Source of the DNA: Pseudoclavibacter sp. 13-3
GTDB lineage: Bacteria; Actinomycetota; Actinomycetes; Actinomycetales; Microbacteriaceae
Length of the DNA stretch: 64,000 bases
Assembly: GCF_021168475.1 (NCBI RefSeq)
Contig: NZ_JAJOZT010000004.1
Span: forward strand, 62,001 to 126,000
Direction of reading: 5' to 3'
The notes beneath the pieces are model-generated. The model was given only the letters and a program-made list of their open reading frames with translations, ran no database searches and was not told where the DNA came from. Both the position numbers and the translations under genes were made by a program. This document shows positions 44,552 through 59,918 of the stretch, in pieces (positions within the stretch are counted from its first letter, which is position 1; every line of letters starts with the position of its first letter).

Positions 44552-46019
44552 TCACCGCACGCTCATCGCCCGGTCGTCGGCTGCGACCGGCCGCGGCAGC
44601 ACGGTCTCTCCTTCGAGGTACTGGTCGACCTGCGCGGCGGCCGCGCGGCCCTCTGCGATCGCCCACACGATCAGCGACTGCCCTCGCCCGGCGTCGCCGG
44701 CGACGAACACGCCCGCGACATCGGTCGAGTAGTCGTTCTCGCGCTCCAGCTCACCACGACTGGTCGTCGACAGCCCGATCTGCTCGTCTGCACCGTTGAC
44801 CTCGGGCCCGGTGAACCCCATGGCGATGAAGACCAAGTCGGCCCGCAGCTCGCTCTCGGTGCCGTCTTTCGGGCCTCGCGACCCATCGGCCCGGTACTCG
44901 GTCTCGGCGATGCGCAGCGCTCGCACGTGGCCCTCGTCGTCACCGACGAACGCCTCGGTGCAGGCGAGGAACCGGCGTTCGCCGCCGTGCCCGTCGGCCT
45001 CTTCGTGCGAGGTCGAGACCTCGAAGAGCTTCGGCATGGTCGGCCAGGGCTCACGCTGCGACCGGGTGATGCCCGGCTGACGGCCGATGGCCAGGTTGGT
45101 CACCGACGCCGCACCCTGTCGGATCGCGGTGCCGATGCAGTCCGAACCGGTGTCGCCGCCGCCGATGACGATGACGTGCTTGCCTCGGGCATCGATTCGG
45201 TCGGCCACCTCGTCGCCGGCGACTGTGCGGTTGGCCTGGGTGAGGTAGTCCATCGCATAGTGGATGCCGTGGAGGTCTCGCCCCGGCATCGGCAGGTCTC
45301 GCGGTGTGGTCGCTCCCGTGGTCACCACGACGGCGTCGAAGCGATCGCGCAGCTGCTGCCACGAGATGTCGATGCCGACGTTCACGCCGCTGCGGAAGCG
45401 GGTGCCCTCGGCCATCATCTGGTTCAGCCGGGCGTCGAGCACCTTCTTCTCGAGCTTGAAGTCGGGAATGCCGTAGCGGAGCAGCCCGCCGATGCGATCG
45501 TCGCGCTCGTACACCACAACGGTATGCCCGGCGCGAGTGAGCTGCTGCGCCGCAGCCAGCCCTGCCGGCCCGGAGCCGACGACGGCCACGCTCTTGCCGC
45601 TCAGGCGCTCGGGCTGGTGAGGTTCGACCCAGCCGCGATCATAGGCCTGGTTGATGATCGAGACCTCGATCTGCTTGATCGTGACCGCCGGCTGGTTGAT
45701 GCCGAGCACACAGGCCGACTCACAGGGCGCCGGGCAGAGCCGCCCGGTGAACTCCGGAAAGTTGTTGGTCGCGTGCAGCCGTTCGATGGCGTCCTGAGGA
45801 TGCTGACGCCAGACGAGGTCGTTCCACTCCGGAATCAGATTGCCGAGCGGGCAGCCGCTGTGGCAGAAGGGCACGCCGCAGTCCATGCAGCGCGACGACT
45901 GTTCCTGCAGCTGCAGCGGGTCTTGGCGTTCATAGACCTCTTTCCAGTCCATGATGCGCACGTCGACCGGCCGCCGCTTGGGCAGAGCACGGTTGCGAAC
46001 AGTGAGAAAACCATGTGGA

Positions 46020-46027
<8 letters not shown>
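44552..46027 (-). CDS. gltD: Glutamate synthase, small subunit
   Basis: NADPH-oxidising beta subunit of glutamate synthase, feeding electrons to GltB. From the GTG at 46027, which overlaps the gltB stop by 8 nt, it is 491 aa, the normal size; longer readings run through gltB. Cysteine clusters SSRCMDCGVPFCHSGCPLGN and LCPAPCESACVLG bind the 4Fe-4S centres, and two Rossmann motifs bind FAD (VAVVGSGPAGLAAAQQL) and NADPH (VIVIGGGDTGSDCIGTA). C-terminal FVAGDAGRGQSLIVWAIAEG completes the FAD site. Confidence 0.96.
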
Positions 46028-50636
<4,609 letters not shown>

Positions 50637-50782
50637 TGTGGGACTCCTTCATGCGCGCCGGCTCAGAAGCGTCTGCTCGTATGCGCTCATGGTCACGAGA
50701 GCTCGTGTTCATGACGACCGTGTTACGGCGCCATGACATCGCATGCTGATCCAGCGAGGAAATTCCACGTTATCCGACGATT

Positions 50783-50819
50783 GTTACCGGAATCTCACAT
50801 TGTGTTACAAGCACGTTAC
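50783..50819 (-). promoter_or_regulatory. GlnR-like repeats upstream of gltB
   Basis: On the minus strand GTAAC (50815-50819), six bases, GTAAC (50804-50808), then a further GTAAC at 50783-50787. The first pair matches the spacing and first half of the actinobacterial GlnR box GTnAC-N6-GaAAC; the second half-site reads GTAAC instead. They lie 147-183 nt upstream of the gltB ATG. Nitrogen-responsive control is known for gltBD-type genes in actinobacteria; binding here is inferred. Confidence 0.5.
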
Positions 50820-50837
50820 AGAATCTGCGGCTCACAG

Positions 50838-51788
50838 TCAGCTGCGCTCGCTGACTTTCGGGTCTGAGGCTGAGGCGACCGCGGCATCCGCCGAGTCTGT
50901 GTCGACGGGGGCACCTGAAACGGCGACCTGCTCGAGCGCCTCGAGGCGGGCCAGATGCTCCGGACGATACGGGCTCGGCTCGGCACCGGGGTGCCGACGG
51001 GCCTGAACGAACATGATGATCAGGCCGATGATGACGACGACGACGGCGCCCCACTGGTTCAGGCGCGCGCCGAGGAAGACGGCGATCGGGTCGAGGCGCA
51101 TGCCCTCGATGAAGAAACGGCCGATGCCGTACCAGACCAGGTAGAGGCCGAAGAGACGCCCCCACTGCAGTGCGAAGCGACGACCGGCCCAGAGCAGCAC
51201 GAGCACGCCGATGAGGTTCCAGATCGATTCGTAGAGAAAGGCCGGGTGGAAGAGTGTGCCCTCGGGCAGCCCCACGGGGAAGGCGCTGTTGTTCGCCGGA
51301 ATCTGGATGCCCCACGGCAGACTGGTCGGTGTGCCGAAGAGCTCGTTGTTGAAGTAGTTGCCCCAGCGGCCGAGTGCCTGCGCGAGCAGGATGCCCGGGG
51401 CCGCCGCGTCGAGCAGCGTGGTCAGTCGCAGACCGGCGAGATGCGTGCCGATGACGGCTCCCACCACGCCGAGCAGCAGTGCGCCGAAGATAGCCAGGCC
51501 GCCTTCCCAGATGTAGAGGAACCGCAGCGGGTCGCCGGTGCCGGAGAAGTAGTCGGCCGGATGCGTGAAGACATGATAGAGGCGCCCGCCGATGATGCCG
51601 AACGGCACCGCCCAGAGTGCCACGTCGAGCACCGCCCAGCCGTCGGCACCACGGTGTTTGAGACGCACACCCGTGATCCAGCAGGCCAAGACGATGCCGA
51701 TCGCGATGATCACACCGTAGTAGTGGATGGTGAGCGACCCGATGGAGAACGCTCCGGTGCCGGGGGTGGGAAAGCTGGCGAGATTCAC
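50838..51788 (-). CDS. lgt: Prolipoprotein diacylglyceryl transferase
   Basis: Membrane enzyme that attaches diacylglycerol to the lipobox cysteine of prolipoproteins. The 316-residue protein has about seven membrane helices and the family motifs HYYGVIIAIGI, GIIGGRLYHVFTH, IWEGGLAIFGA and the Lgt signature GRWGNYFNNELFG. A polar C-terminal tail of about 40 residues follows. It lies 36 nt after trpA, on the end of the his-trp block. Confidence 0.96.
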   Translation of the reverse strand: MNLASFPTPGTGAFSIGSLTIHYYGVIIAIGIVLACWITGVRLKHRGADGWAVLDVALWAVPFGIIGGRLYHVFTHPADYFSGTGDPLRFLYIWEGGLAIFGALLLGVVGAVIGTHLAGLRLTTLLDAAAPGILLAQALGRWGNYFNNELFGTPTSLPWGIQIPANNSAFPVGLPEGTLFHPAFLYESIWNLIGVLVLLWAGRRFALQWGRLFGLYLVWYGIGRFFIEGMRLDPIAVFLGARLNQWGAVVVVIIGLIIMFVQARRHPGAEPSPYRPEHLARLEALEQVAVSGAPVDTDSADAAVASASDPKVSERS

Positions 51789-51824
51789 GACTCGTATCCT
51801 AGTCTCTTCTGCTCGGGCGGCGGT

Positions 51825-52628
51825 CTAGGCCGTCGCTCCTGGTGTCTTGCCGGCGGCGAGCTGCTCGGCCAGCGTCGCGACCGCGGCCGCTCCCCCGTCG
51901 CGCAGGGCGCGCACGAAAGCGGACCCCACGATGGCGCCGTCGGCATAGCCGAGCACATCGGCGACCTGGTCGGGGCGCGAGATGCCGAGCCCGACCGCAA
52001 GGGGGCGGTCGGTGCACGCACGCAGTCGCGCGGTGAGCCCGCCGGCTCGCTCGTCGACTTCGGTGCGGGTGCCGGTGACGCCCATGGTCGACACCACGTA
52101 GACGAAGCCGCGCGAGGTGTCGGAGATCAGCCTCAACCGCTCGTCGGACGACGTCGGGGCGGCCAGGAAGACGTGGTCGAGGTCATGGGCCTCTGCGGCC
52201 GTGATCCAGTCGGCACCCTCATCGGGTACGAGATCGGGGGTGATGAGCCCGGCGCCGCCCGCCTGCTGCAGGTCGCGGGCGTACTCCTCGATGCCGTGCT
52301 GCAGCACCAGGTTCCAGTACGACATGACCAGCACGGGCACGTCGACACGGCTGCGGATCGCCTCGATCGCGCGGAAGACGTCCGAGACGCGGAAGCCGCG
52401 CTCGAGTGCCGCACCGGTCGCCGCCTGGATGACGGGGCCGTCCATCACGGGATCGGAATACGGCACGCCCAGCTCGATCACGTCGACGCCGTGCTCGGCC
52501 ATCGCGACGACGGCGTCCACGCTCGCGTCGAAATCGGGAAAGCCGACCGGAAGATAGCCGATCAGCGAGCCATGAGCACCGTCAGCACCGGCCTCGGCAC
52601 GCGTGCGCAGCAGGGGTTCGACGCTCAT
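51825..52628 (-). CDS. trpA: Tryptophan synthase alpha chain
   Basis: Releases indole from indole-3-glycerol phosphate and channels it to TrpB. The 267-residue TIM barrel has the catalytic residues in DVIELGVPYSDPVMDGPVIQ (Glu and Asp). The phosphate-binding stretch is AVGLGISRPDQVADV. Its ATG shares one base with the trpB stop (TGATG). Confidence 0.97.
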   Translation of the reverse strand: MSVEPLLRTRAEAGADGAHGSLIGYLPVGFPDFDASVDAVVAMAEHGVDVIELGVPYSDPVMDGPVIQAATGAALERGFRVSDVFRAIEAIRSRVDVPVLVMSYWNLVLQHGIEEYARDLQQAGGAGLITPDLVPDEGADWITAAEAHDLDHVFLAAPTSSDERLRLISDTSRGFVYVVSTMGVTGTRTEVDERAGGLTARLRACTDRPLAVGLGISRPDQVADVLGYADGAIVGSAFVRALRDGGAAAVATLAEQLAAGKTPGATA

Positions 52629-53899
52629 CAGTGGTTCTCCTTCGTCGCGGACTCGTTCGGGGCGGCGCGCTTCGGCTCACCGGGGCCGGCCATCTGCTCG
52701 GGGTCGGTGATGTAGCCGAAGTAGCGCGCCGCGGTCTCCATGTCTTTGTCGCCGCGCCCGGAGAGCGAGACCAGCAGCACTGCCTCCGAGCCCAGCCGGC
52801 GGCCCTCGCGGATCGCGCCCGCGACGGCGTGAGCCGACTCGATGGCCGGGATGATGCCCTCGGTGCGCGACAGGTCTCGAAAGGCGCTCATGGCCTCGTC
52901 GTCGGTGACCGCCTCGTAGCGGGCACGGCCGATGTCTGAGAGCCAGGAGTGCTCGGGGCCGACACCCGGGTAGTCGAGGCCGGCCGAGATCGAATGGCTC
53001 TCAATGGTCTGACCGTCGTCGTCCTGCAGCAGATAGCTCTTGGCGCCGTGCAGCGTGCCGGGGCGGCCGCGTTCGATCGTCGCCGCATGGTGAGGCGTGT
53101 CCACACCCTCGCCACCGGCTTCGATGCCGAGCAGCGCCACATCGGGGTCGTCGAGGAACGCGTTGAAGATGCCCATGGCGTTCGACCCGCCGCCGACGCA
53201 GGCGATGACCTCGTCGGGCAGCCGGCCGATCTGCGTGAGCAGCTGCTCACGCGCCTCTTCGCCGATGACCTTCTGCAGATCACGCACGATCTCGGGAAAG
53301 GGATGCGGCCCGGCGACGGTGCCCATCAGGTAGTGCGTCGTGTCGAGGTTGGCGACCCAGTCGCGCAGCCCCTCGTTGATGGCGTCTTTGAGTGTGCGAG
53401 AACCGGTGCGCGCGGGTACCACCTCAGCGCCCAGCAGCTCCATGCGAGCCACGTTGAGCGCCTGGCGCTCGATGTCGACCTCACCCATGTAGATCTGGCA
53501 TTCGAAGCCGAACACGGCCGCGGCGGTCGCTGTGGCGACGCCATGCTGGCCCGCCCCGGTCTCGGCGATCAGGCGGGTCTTGCCCATGCGCTTGGCGAGC
53601 AGAGCCTGCCCGAGCACGTTGTTGATCTTGTGGGCGCCGGTGTGGTTGAGGTCTTCACGCTTGAGCCAGATCTTCGCGCCGCCGGCGAGCTCGCTGAGCC
53701 GCGGGGCGAAGGTGAGCAGCGACGGTCGACCGGTGTAGTCACGGGCGAGCCGATCGATCTCGGCCTGGAACTCGGGGTCGGCCTGCGCCTCGTGCCAGGT
53801 GCGGTCGAGCTCGTCGAGTGCGGTGATGAGCGGCTCGGGCACGAACCTGCCGCCAAAGGCGCCGAAGTATGGTCCTGTCGTCTCGCTGAGCTTCGTCAT
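52628..53899 (-). CDS. trpB: Tryptophan synthase beta chain
   Basis: PLP enzyme condensing indole and serine to tryptophan. From ATG 53899 (GGAAGGA upstream) it is 423 aa; a longer upstream start adds non-family residues. The PLP lysine is in [12 protein letters not shown]; the phosphate loop is [10 protein letters not shown]; the start [17 protein letters not shown] is typical. A 173-nt gap separates it from trpC, the only sizeable gap inside the trp genes, and may hold an internal promoter. Confidence 0.97.
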   Translation of the reverse strand: MTKLSETTGPYFGAFGGRFVPEPLITALDELDRTWHEAQADPEFQAEIDRLARDYTGRPSLLTFAPRLSELAGGAKIWLKREDLNHTGAHKINNVLGQALLAKRMGKTRLIAETGAGQHGVATATAAAVFGFECQIYMGEVDIERQALNVARMELLGAEVVPARTGSRTLKDAINEGLRDWVANLDTTHYLMGTVAGPHPFPEIVRDLQKVIGEEAREQLLTQIGRLPDEVIACVGGGSNAMGIFNAFLDDPDVALLGIEAGGEGVDTPHHAATIERGRPGTLHGAKSYLLQDDDGQTIESHSISAGLDYPGVGPEHSWLSDIGRARYEAVTDDEAMSAFRDLSRTEGIIPAIESAHAVAGAIREGRRLGSEAVLLVSLSGRGDKDMETAARYFGYITDPEQMAGPGEPKRAAPNESATKENH

Positions 53900-54072
53900 G
53901 TGTTCCTTCCACACTGTTCGGTCACCCACACGATTGTCCTCTGTGTGCGGGTGTGTCACAAGAATCTGTTCGACCCGGTCGGTCTCACGCCCGGTCGGTC
54001 GCCCGGAGACCGTTCGATCGGCTGCCCCTCGACGTCTGGTGCGAGTGCACGGCCGGCCCGGTCGACTCGAGG

Positions 54073-54849
54073 TCAGACTCCGATGAACTGCGGCAGCAGT
54101 TCAGCCGGGTCTCCGGTGACCAGCGCCTGACCCACCAGCACGGCATCTGCGCCTGCGGCACGATAGCCGCGCACGTCGTCGACGGTGCGCACCGCCGATT
54201 CGGCGACCTTCACGACGTCGTCGGGAATCTGCGCGGCGAGGGCCGAGAACCGCGACGGGTCTTCGGCGAAGTCTGTGAGATCACGCGCGTTGACGCCGAT
54301 GATGCGCGCACCGCTGGCCACGGCTGCCCGCACTTCGTCGTCGTTGTGGGTCTCGACCAGCGCATGCATGCCCAGCGACTCGGCCAGCTCGCGCAGCGCA
54401 CGCAGCTGATGCTCGGTGAGACCGGCGACGATGAGCAGCACCAGGTCGGCACCCGCGGCACGGGCCTCGACGATCTGGTATTCGGTGGCGATGAAGTCTT
54501 TGCGCAGCACCGGCACGTGCACTCGCTCGCGCACCACGCGCAGGTCGTCGAGCGACCCCTTGAACCGGGTGCGCTCGGTGAGCACCGAGATGACCGAGGC
54601 ACCGTTCGCGGCGTAGGTCTCGGCGAGCAGCGCCGCATCGGGAATGGCGGCAAGATCGCCGCGCGAGGGGCTGGCGCGCTTCACCTCGGCGATCACGTGG
54701 ATGTGATCGCCTGTGTTCAGCGCCGCATAGGCATCGCGAGCCGGCGGCTGCGCCGCGGCCTGCACCAAGACCTCGGCGAGCGGCGTCTGCGCCTCACGCA
54801 CAGCGGCGTCGCCCAGCGCAGCCTCGTACAGGCTGTCAAGAATGGTCAT
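54073..54849 (-). CDS. trpC: Indole-3-glycerol phosphate synthase
   Basis: TIM-barrel enzyme making indole-3-glycerol phosphate for TrpA. The protein is 258 aa from ATG 54849. Signature residues are in [42 protein letters not shown] and the phosphate-binding [12 protein letters not shown]. It starts 4 nt after the DUF6704 gene stop. No trpD or trpF is fused or present in the window. Confidence 0.96.
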   Translation of the reverse strand: MTILDSLYEAALGDAAVREAQTPLAEVLVQAAAQPPARDAYAALNTGDHIHVIAEVKRASPSRGDLAAIPDAALLAETYAANGASVISVLTERTRFKGSLDDLRVVRERVHVPVLRKDFIATEYQIVEARAAGADLVLLIVAGLTEHQLRALRELAESLGMHALVETHNDDEVRAAVASGARIIGVNARDLTDFAEDPSRFSALAAQIPDDVVKVAESAVRTVDDVRGYRAAGADAVLVGQALVTGDPAELLPQFIGV

Positions 54850-54853
54850 CGAG

Positions 54854-55093
54854 TCAGTGCGACTTGTGCGCATACCGCGGGCTGTGCGCGCCGAGCCCCA
54901 TCTTCGAGAGCACCACACCGACGATCACACCCACCGCAGCGACGATCGCAGCGATCAGCACACCCACCGGTTGACCTGCGACGAACGTGATGGTGCCGAT
55001 GACGAACGCCGCCAGCACGATGATCACCGCCGTCCATGCGGCCGGCGAGTTGCCGTGGCCGGGGTTGATGATTTCTTCGCTGATCTCGCTCAT
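54854..55093 (-). CDS. Small two-helix membrane protein (DUF6704-like, HGxxPAAW motif)
   Basis: 79 residues with the conserved start NPGHGNSPAAW, then two membrane helices (TAVIIVLAAFVIGTITFVAG, VGVLIAAIVAAVGVIVGVVL) and a basic tail. This HGxxPAAW family occurs almost only in the trp operon of Microbacteriaceae-like actinobacteria. Function unknown. Overlaps the previous gene by ATGA. Confidence 0.85.
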   Translation of the reverse strand: MSEISEEIINPGHGNSPAAWTAVIIVLAAFVIGTITFVAGQPVGVLIAAIVAAVGVIVGVVLSKMGLGAHSPRYAHKSH

Positions 55094-55833
55094 TGCTCTC
55101 CTCGAGGTCTCGGATTCTGTTCAAGTGTACCCGGATCGCCCGGGCTGCCGTTCCGCCCGCGCAGGCTGCGGTCGATCCCGTCATCGATGTCGCCGTCGTT
55201 CTCGGTCGGATCGATTCCCACCGAGAAGGCGTCCCAGGTCTGGGCCGACTCTGCCGCATCCACCGGGCTCGGGCCCGAGACCGACGCGGCGGTCGGCTTC
55301 TGAAAGCGACGCACTGTTCGCTTCCAGCGCCCGGCGACCACGAAGACCCACACCGCGTGCACCACGATCAGCGCCGCTGCAGCCACCGCCGCCCAGACCC
55401 AGCCGGTCGTCGACGACTCGCTCACCAAGGTGGCCAGGGTTCGGGGCCCGGAGACCCCGGTCGCCTCGGCGAGCTGGTTGAGGCTGACGGCCAGCGGATC
55501 GCTCCACACCGTCTGCACCGACCAGAGCGCAGTCGCTCCGAGCGCGGCCTCGATAACTGCGAGCACGCGGGTGAACACGACGCCGCTGAGCCCCATCACC
55601 GCGGTGACGGCGAGCACTGTGAGCCCGTAGGCCTGCACGGCTCCGACGGCCTGCTGCCCGGTGACATGGACGGCACCATGAGCCGACCCGATCGACCAGT
55701 CGAGCCAGGGCTGCGACGCCGAGAGGGTCAGCACGCCGGCGAGAAGCAGTCCGAGGACGACGGCTCCGCCACGACTGCTCCCCCGTGACGCGGTCGGCTG
55801 CGCCGCGTCGGCCTCGCCAGGATGCTGGCTCAT
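55090..55833 (-). CDS. Trp biosynthesis-associated membrane protein
   Basis: 247 residues with four hydrophobic segments (GGAVVLGLLLAGVLTLSASQ, AYGLTVLAVTAVMGLSGVVF, AVIEAALGATALWSV, VWAAVAAAALIVVHAVWVFV), the usual QPWLDW motif after the first, and a polar C-terminus. It belongs to the actinobacterial Trp_oprn_chp family, found between trpE and trpC; role unknown. ATGA overlaps at both ends make it part of the operon. Confidence 0.9.
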   Translation of the reverse strand: MSQHPGEADAAQPTASRGSSRGGAVVLGLLLAGVLTLSASQPWLDWSIGSAHGAVHVTGQQAVGAVQAYGLTVLAVTAVMGLSGVVFTRVLAVIEAALGATALWSVQTVWSDPLAVSLNQLAEATGVSGPRTLATLVSESSTTGWVWAAVAAAALIVVHAVWVFVVAGRWKRTVRRFQKPTAASVSGPSPVDAAESAQTWDAFSVGIDPTENDGDIDDGIDRSLRGRNGSPGDPGTLEQNPRPRGEQ

Positions 55834-57398
55834 GCCTGATCCGTTCGCTCTCGTCGATCGGCTGCCGGTCGCACGGTGGAGGCGATGGCCACCGCCCGCA
55901 GCGGAGCGGCGGCCTTGTTGCGCGACTCCTGGTACTCGCTCTCGGGCACCGAGTCGGCGACGATGCCGGCCCCGGCCTGGACGGTGGCTCGGCCGCCGCT
56001 CAGCACGGCGGTGCGGATGGCGATGGCCAGGTCGGCGTTGCCGGCGAAGTCGAAGTAGCCGACCACTCCTCCGTAGACGCCACGACCGACGGGTTCGAGG
56101 TCTTCGATGATCTCGAGCGCCCTCGGTTTGGGGGCGCCGCTGAGCGTCCCGGCTGGGAACGTCGCCGCCAGCACGTCGACGGCGTCGACGCCGGCACGGG
56201 TCACGCCCTCGACCGACGAGCTGATGTGCATGATGTGACTGAAGCGCTCGATGATCATGAACTCGCTGACCCGCACGCTCTGCGGCTCGCAGACTTTGAG
56301 CAGATCGTTGCGGGCGAGGTCGACGAGCATGAGGTGCTCCGAGCGCTCCTTCTCATCGGAGAGCAGCTCCTCGGCCAGGCGCGCGTCGCGCTCCGGGGTG
56401 GTTCCGCGAGGCCGCGAGCCGGCGATCGGATGCGACACGACTGCTCCGTCGGTCACCTTGACCAGTGCCTCGGGCGATGATCCGACCACGTGCAGCAGTT
56501 CGCCATCTGTGCCGCGGTGCGTCTGCAGGTACATGTAGGGACTGGGGTTCAGCGTGCGCAGCACGCGATAGACGTCGAGTGGGTCGGCCTGCGTCTCGAG
56601 GTCGAAACGCTGGCTGATCACCACCTGGAAGATGTCGCCGGCGACGATGTGCTGTTTGGACTGCGCGACAGCAGAGAGAAAGTCGTCTGCGTCGGTACGG
56701 TGGTCAGCCTGCGCCTCGACGTCGAAGTCGACGTCGTCGATCGTGGCCGGGGACGGCTTCGCGAGATCGTCGATCAGCGAGCCCAGGGCATCCTGCGCCT
56801 CGTGCCACAGCGCGTCGATGTCGCTGTCGGCGTCGACCAGCGCATTGTGCACCAGCCAGATCGTGCCGTAGCGGTGATCGATCGCGACGAGATCGCGCAC
56901 GAACGACAGGCTCACCACCGGGGCGTTCGTCTCAGGCGGGTTACGACGGTCGATGTGCTCCAGCTCGCGGATGGCATCCCACGCGACGAACCCGACCAGA
57001 CCGCTGGTCAGCGGCGGCACACCGGGTACGGGTGCCGTGCGCCAGCGGCGCACGATGGTCTGAATCGCGTCGAACGCACGCTCGGGCGTGCCGCCGCCGA
57101 AGGCCCGCTCTGCACTCAGCGACTCGGCGTTCCACCCCGGGCGGCCTGCGGCATCCGTCGTCAGCGTGCCATAGGACGACGCGCCGACGAACGAGAACCG
57201 GCCCCACTCGCCGGCGCTGTCTGCCGATTCCAGCAGGAACGTGCCCGGCCGCGCGTCGGCCAGCTTGCGGTAGACGCCCATCGGGGTCTCGGAGTCGCCC
57301 AGCACGCGACGCACCACCGGCACGATCGAGTGGCTCTGGGCGAGTTCGCTAAACCGCTCGCGCGTGGTGGCGGCCGAACCGAATGCGGTAGACATCAT
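55830..57398 (-). CDS. trpE: Anthranilate synthase component I
   Basis: Chorismate-binding subunit that starts tryptophan synthesis. The protein is 522 aa from ATG 57398, which overlaps the hisI stop by ATGA; longer readings lie over hisI. The N-terminal part carries the feedback site region ([20 protein letters not shown]), and the catalytic half has [34 protein letters not shown] and [18 protein letters not shown]. The glutaminase partner TrpG is not in this window. Confidence 0.96.
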   Translation of the reverse strand: MMSTAFGSAATTRERFSELAQSHSIVPVVRRVLGDSETPMGVYRKLADARPGTFLLESADSAGEWGRFSFVGASSYGTLTTDAAGRPGWNAESLSAERAFGGGTPERAFDAIQTIVRRWRTAPVPGVPPLTSGLVGFVAWDAIRELEHIDRRNPPETNAPVVSLSFVRDLVAIDHRYGTIWLVHNALVDADSDIDALWHEAQDALGSLIDDLAKPSPATIDDVDFDVEAQADHRTDADDFLSAVAQSKQHIVAGDIFQVVISQRFDLETQADPLDVYRVLRTLNPSPYMYLQTHRGTDGELLHVVGSSPEALVKVTDGAVVSHPIAGSRPRGTTPERDARLAEELLSDEKERSEHLMLVDLARNDLLKVCEPQSVRVSEFMIIERFSHIMHISSSVEGVTRAGVDAVDVLAATFPAGTLSGAPKPRALEIIEDLEPVGRGVYGGVVGYFDFAGNADLAIAIRTAVLSGGRATVQAGAGIVADSVPESEYQESRNKAAAPLRAVAIASTVRPAADRRERTDQA

Positions 57399-57736
57399 GA
57401 CTCCTCGATCTCGCCCCACAGGCGACGGCCGGTGAAGCAGGTTCGCGTGCCGGTGTGGCAGGCCGCGCCGACCTGGTCGACCCGTGCGAGCAGCGTGTCG
57501 CCGTCGCAGTCGGCGTCGAGGGTGACGAGGCGCTGGGTGTGGCCGCTGGTCTCGCCCTTGCGCCAGATCTGCTGCCGCGACCGCGACCAGAACACGGTGC
57601 GCCCCTCGGCCATGGTGAGTCGCACGGTCTCGGCGTTCATCCATGCCATCATGAGCACCTCACCTGTGTCATGCTGCTGCACGACGACCGGCACCAGGCC
57701 CTGGTCGTTGTAGCGGATGTCGTCGAGCGTGGTCAT
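57395..57736 (-). CDS. hisI: Phosphoribosyl-AMP cyclohydrolase
   Basis: Third step of histidine synthesis. The 113-residue, single-domain form (HisE is separate). Zinc and magnesium ligands are in [12 protein letters not shown] and [13 protein letters not shown], with the conserved [11 protein letters not shown]. Sits 2 nt after hisF and overlaps trpE. Confidence 0.96.
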   Translation of the reverse strand: MTTLDDIRYNDQGLVPVVVQQHDTGEVLMMAWMNAETVRLTMAEGRTVFWSRSRQQIWRKGETSGHTQRLVTLDADCDGDTLLARVDQVGAACHTGTRTCFTGRRLWGEIEES

Positions 57737-57738
57737 GG

Positions 57739-58581
57739 TCAGTCCTGGTTCTGGGATGCTGCTGCAGCCGAGTCTGCGGCGAAATCGGTGGTGCCCAGCC
57801 CGTCACGGGGGTCGGGCACGGCCCGGACCTCGAAGCCGGCGTCGGCCAGGGCCTGTTTGACATCGGGGATGGCGACCTGCTGGCGGTGGAAGACGCTTGC
57901 GGCGAGCACGGCGTCTGCTCCTGCCCGGGCGGCTTCGACGAAGTGCACGACGGTGCCCGCGCCGCCGGAGGCGATGATGGGTGCGGCGACCAGATCGCGC
58001 AGTCGTGTGATCAGATCGAGGTCGAAGCCGTTCTGAGTGCCGTCTGCGTCGATCGAGTTGACCAGCAGCTCGCCGGCTCCCAGGTCGACGGCGCGCTGTG
58101 CCCAGTCGAGTGCGTCGATGTCGGTCTCGGTGCGACCGCCGTGGGTCGTCACGACGAAGCCGGATGCGGTGCACGAGCTGCGCTTGATGTCGAGTGAGAG
58201 CACGGTCACCTGCGCTCCGAACCGGTCGGCGATCTCGGTGAGCACCTCGGGTCGGGCGATGGCTGCGGAGTTGATGCCGATCTTGTCGGCGCCGGAGGCC
58301 AGCAGCCGGGCGACCTGATCGACGCCGCGCACGCCGCCGCCCACGGTGAGCGGGATGAACACCTGTTCGGCGGTGCGCTGCACGACGTCGTACATCGTGG
58401 CGCGGTTCTCGACCGTCGCGGTGACATCGAGGAAGGTCACCTCGTCGGCGCCTTCGTGGTAGTAGCGGGCGGCCAGTTCGACGGGGTCGCCCTCGTCACG
58501 CAGATTCTTGAAGTTGACGCCCTTGACCACGCGGCCGTCGGCGACGTCGAGGCATGGAATGACTCGGATCGCGAGAGCCAT
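57739..58581 (-). CDS. hisF: Imidazole glycerol phosphate synthase, cyclase subunit
   Basis: Cyclase half of IGP synthase, working with HisH (not in this window). The TIM barrel has the catalytic Asp in [14 protein letters not shown] and the second in [15 protein letters not shown], plus both phosphate motifs ([22 protein letters not shown]). The protein is 280 aa, about 25 longer than usual because of a polar C-terminal tail. Its ATG directly abuts the hisG stop. Confidence 0.96.
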   Translation of the reverse strand: MALAIRVIPCLDVADGRVVKGVNFKNLRDEGDPVELAARYYHEGADEVTFLDVTATVENRATMYDVVQRTAEQVFIPLTVGGGVRGVDQVARLLASGADKIGINSAAIARPEVLTEIADRFGAQVTVLSLDIKRSSCTASGFVVTTHGGRTETDIDALDWAQRAVDLGAGELLVNSIDADGTQNGFDLDLITRLRDLVAAPIIASGGAGTVVHFVEAARAGADAVLAASVFHRQQVAIPDVKQALADAGFEVRAVPDPRDGLGTTDFAADSAAAASQNQD

Positions 58582-59439
58582 CTAGATTCTCGCCGTGTTC
58601 AGGGTGCTGACCAGAATGGCTCGGGCACCGATCCGGTAGAGCTCGTCGACCGCGTCGTTGATGTGCTCGCGCGGAGCCATCGCCCGCACGGCCACCCAGT
58701 CTGCGCGCGCCAACGGAGAGACCGTCGGTGACTCGAGCCCCGGGGTGAGCCGAATGGCGGCGTCGAGATCGGTCTTCGGCACGTCGTAGTCGAGCAGTAC
58801 GTACTCGCGTGCCACCCGCACGCCCTGCAGACGCTCGCTGAGCACGCGGGCTTCGTCTTTGAGACGGCCGTCGGTCAGCGACTGCGGCGCCCCGATGAGC
58901 ACGGCAGACGAGGCCAGAATGATCGGGCCGAAGACCTGCAGCCCCGCGTAGCGCAGCGTCGTGCCGGTCTCGACCACGTCGGCGACGACATCGGCCACAC
59001 CGAGGCGGATGGCATTCTCGACGGCACCGTCCAGGTGCACGAGCTTCACCGCGATGCCGCGCGGGGCCAGGTAGTCGGCCAGCAGCTTCGGGTAGCTCGT
59101 GGCGACGCGCAGCCCGTCGATGTCTTCGAGTGCGCTGAACCTGCCCTGCGGCCCGGCCAGACGAAACTTCGAGCGACCGAACTGCAGATTGTCGACCTCG
59201 GTGGCCTCGGTGTCGGAGTCGAGCAGGAAGTCACGACCGGTGATGCCCACGTCGAGCGCGCCGGCACCGACGTACGTGGCGATGTCGCGGGGGCGCAGGT
59301 AGAAGAACTCGACGCCGTTGTGCTCGTCGAGCACGTAGAGGTCTTTGGTGTCGCGGCGGGTGGCGTACCCGGCCTGTTTCAGCATGTCGAGCGCTGCCTG
59401 GCTCAGCACGCCCTTGTTCGGAATCGCTACACGCAGCAC
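58582..59439 (-). CDS. hisG: ATP phosphoribosyltransferase (long form)
   Basis: First, feedback-regulated step of histidine synthesis. The 285-residue length and C-terminal ACT-like regulatory domain identify the long, HisZ-independent form. Motifs include AIPNKGVLSQAALDMLKQAG, the periplasmic-binding-like GALDVGITGRDFL, and the PRPP-binding VADVVADVVETGTTLRYAG. A 151-nt gap to hisE with no clear hairpin may contain a promoter. Confidence 0.96.
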   Translation of the reverse strand: MLRVAIPNKGVLSQAALDMLKQAGYATRRDTKDLYVLDEHNGVEFFYLRPRDIATYVGAGALDVGITGRDFLLDSDTEATEVDNLQFGRSKFRLAGPQGRFSALEDIDGLRVATSYPKLLADYLAPRGIAVKLVHLDGAVENAIRLGVADVVADVVETGTTLRYAGLQVFGPIILASSAVLIGAPQSLTDGRLKDEARVLSERLQGVRVAREYVLLDYDVPKTDLDAAIRLTPGLESPTVSPLARADWVAVRAMAPREHINDAVDELYRIGARAILVSTLNTARI

Positions 59440-59590
59440 GTTCGGTCTTTCTCGTGGGACGAGGCACCGGCTCGGGCGGAGCGAGCCGCGGGCCTCTGAT
59501 CAGGTTGTGAGGGTGTGAGATCTGGGCTGGTGCCGATCACACCGAAGACGATGCGACCCGGCTCCGCCGTATCGTGTTCGAACGCTCGGC

Positions 59591-59854
59591 TCAGAGTTCG
59601 CGGTAGACGTCTTCGAGGCTGATGCCCTTCTTGATGAGCATCACCTGCAGATGGTAGATCAGCTGGCTGGCCTCCATCGCGAGCGCCTGGTCGGTCTCAT
59701 GCTCGGCGGCGAGCCATACCTCGGCGGCCTCTTCGACGATCTTCTTGCCAATGGCGTGCACGCCCGCGTCGAGTTCGACGACGGTCTTCGACCCCTCGGG
59801 GCGAGTGGCGGCCTTCTCGGTCAGTTCGCTGAACAGCTCTTCAAACGTCTTCAT
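59591..59854 (-). CDS. hisE: Phosphoribosyl-ATP diphosphatase
   Basis: Second step of histidine synthesis, hydrolysing PR-ATP. The protein is 87 aa from ATG 59854; an upstream in-frame reading adds non-family residues. The MazG-like metal site is in [17 protein letters not shown], and [20 protein letters not shown] ends the protein. Confidence 0.95.
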   Translation of the reverse strand: MKTFEELFSELTEKAATRPEGSKTVVELDAGVHAIGKKIVEEAAEVWLAAEHETDQALAMEASQLIYHLQVMLIKKGISLEDVYREL

Positions 59855-59918
59855 CGTGTTCAAGCCTACCGCGTGAATCCCTCCTGCGTGCATGCGGCGC
59901 GCACCGCGCCGGGTGCGG

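Noticed and set aside
42991-44799. Plus-strand 602-codon frame opposite pyk
   Set aside because: Antisense shadow of pyruvate kinase; composition typical of a GC-rich reverse frame.
50955-52715. Plus-strand 586-codon frame opposite lgt and trpA
   Set aside because: Spans two genuine genes on the other strand and shows no domain.
53900-54072. trpB-trpC gap examined for a trp leader peptide or attenuator
   Set aside because: No short frame with consecutive Trp codons and no alternative hairpins that I can support.
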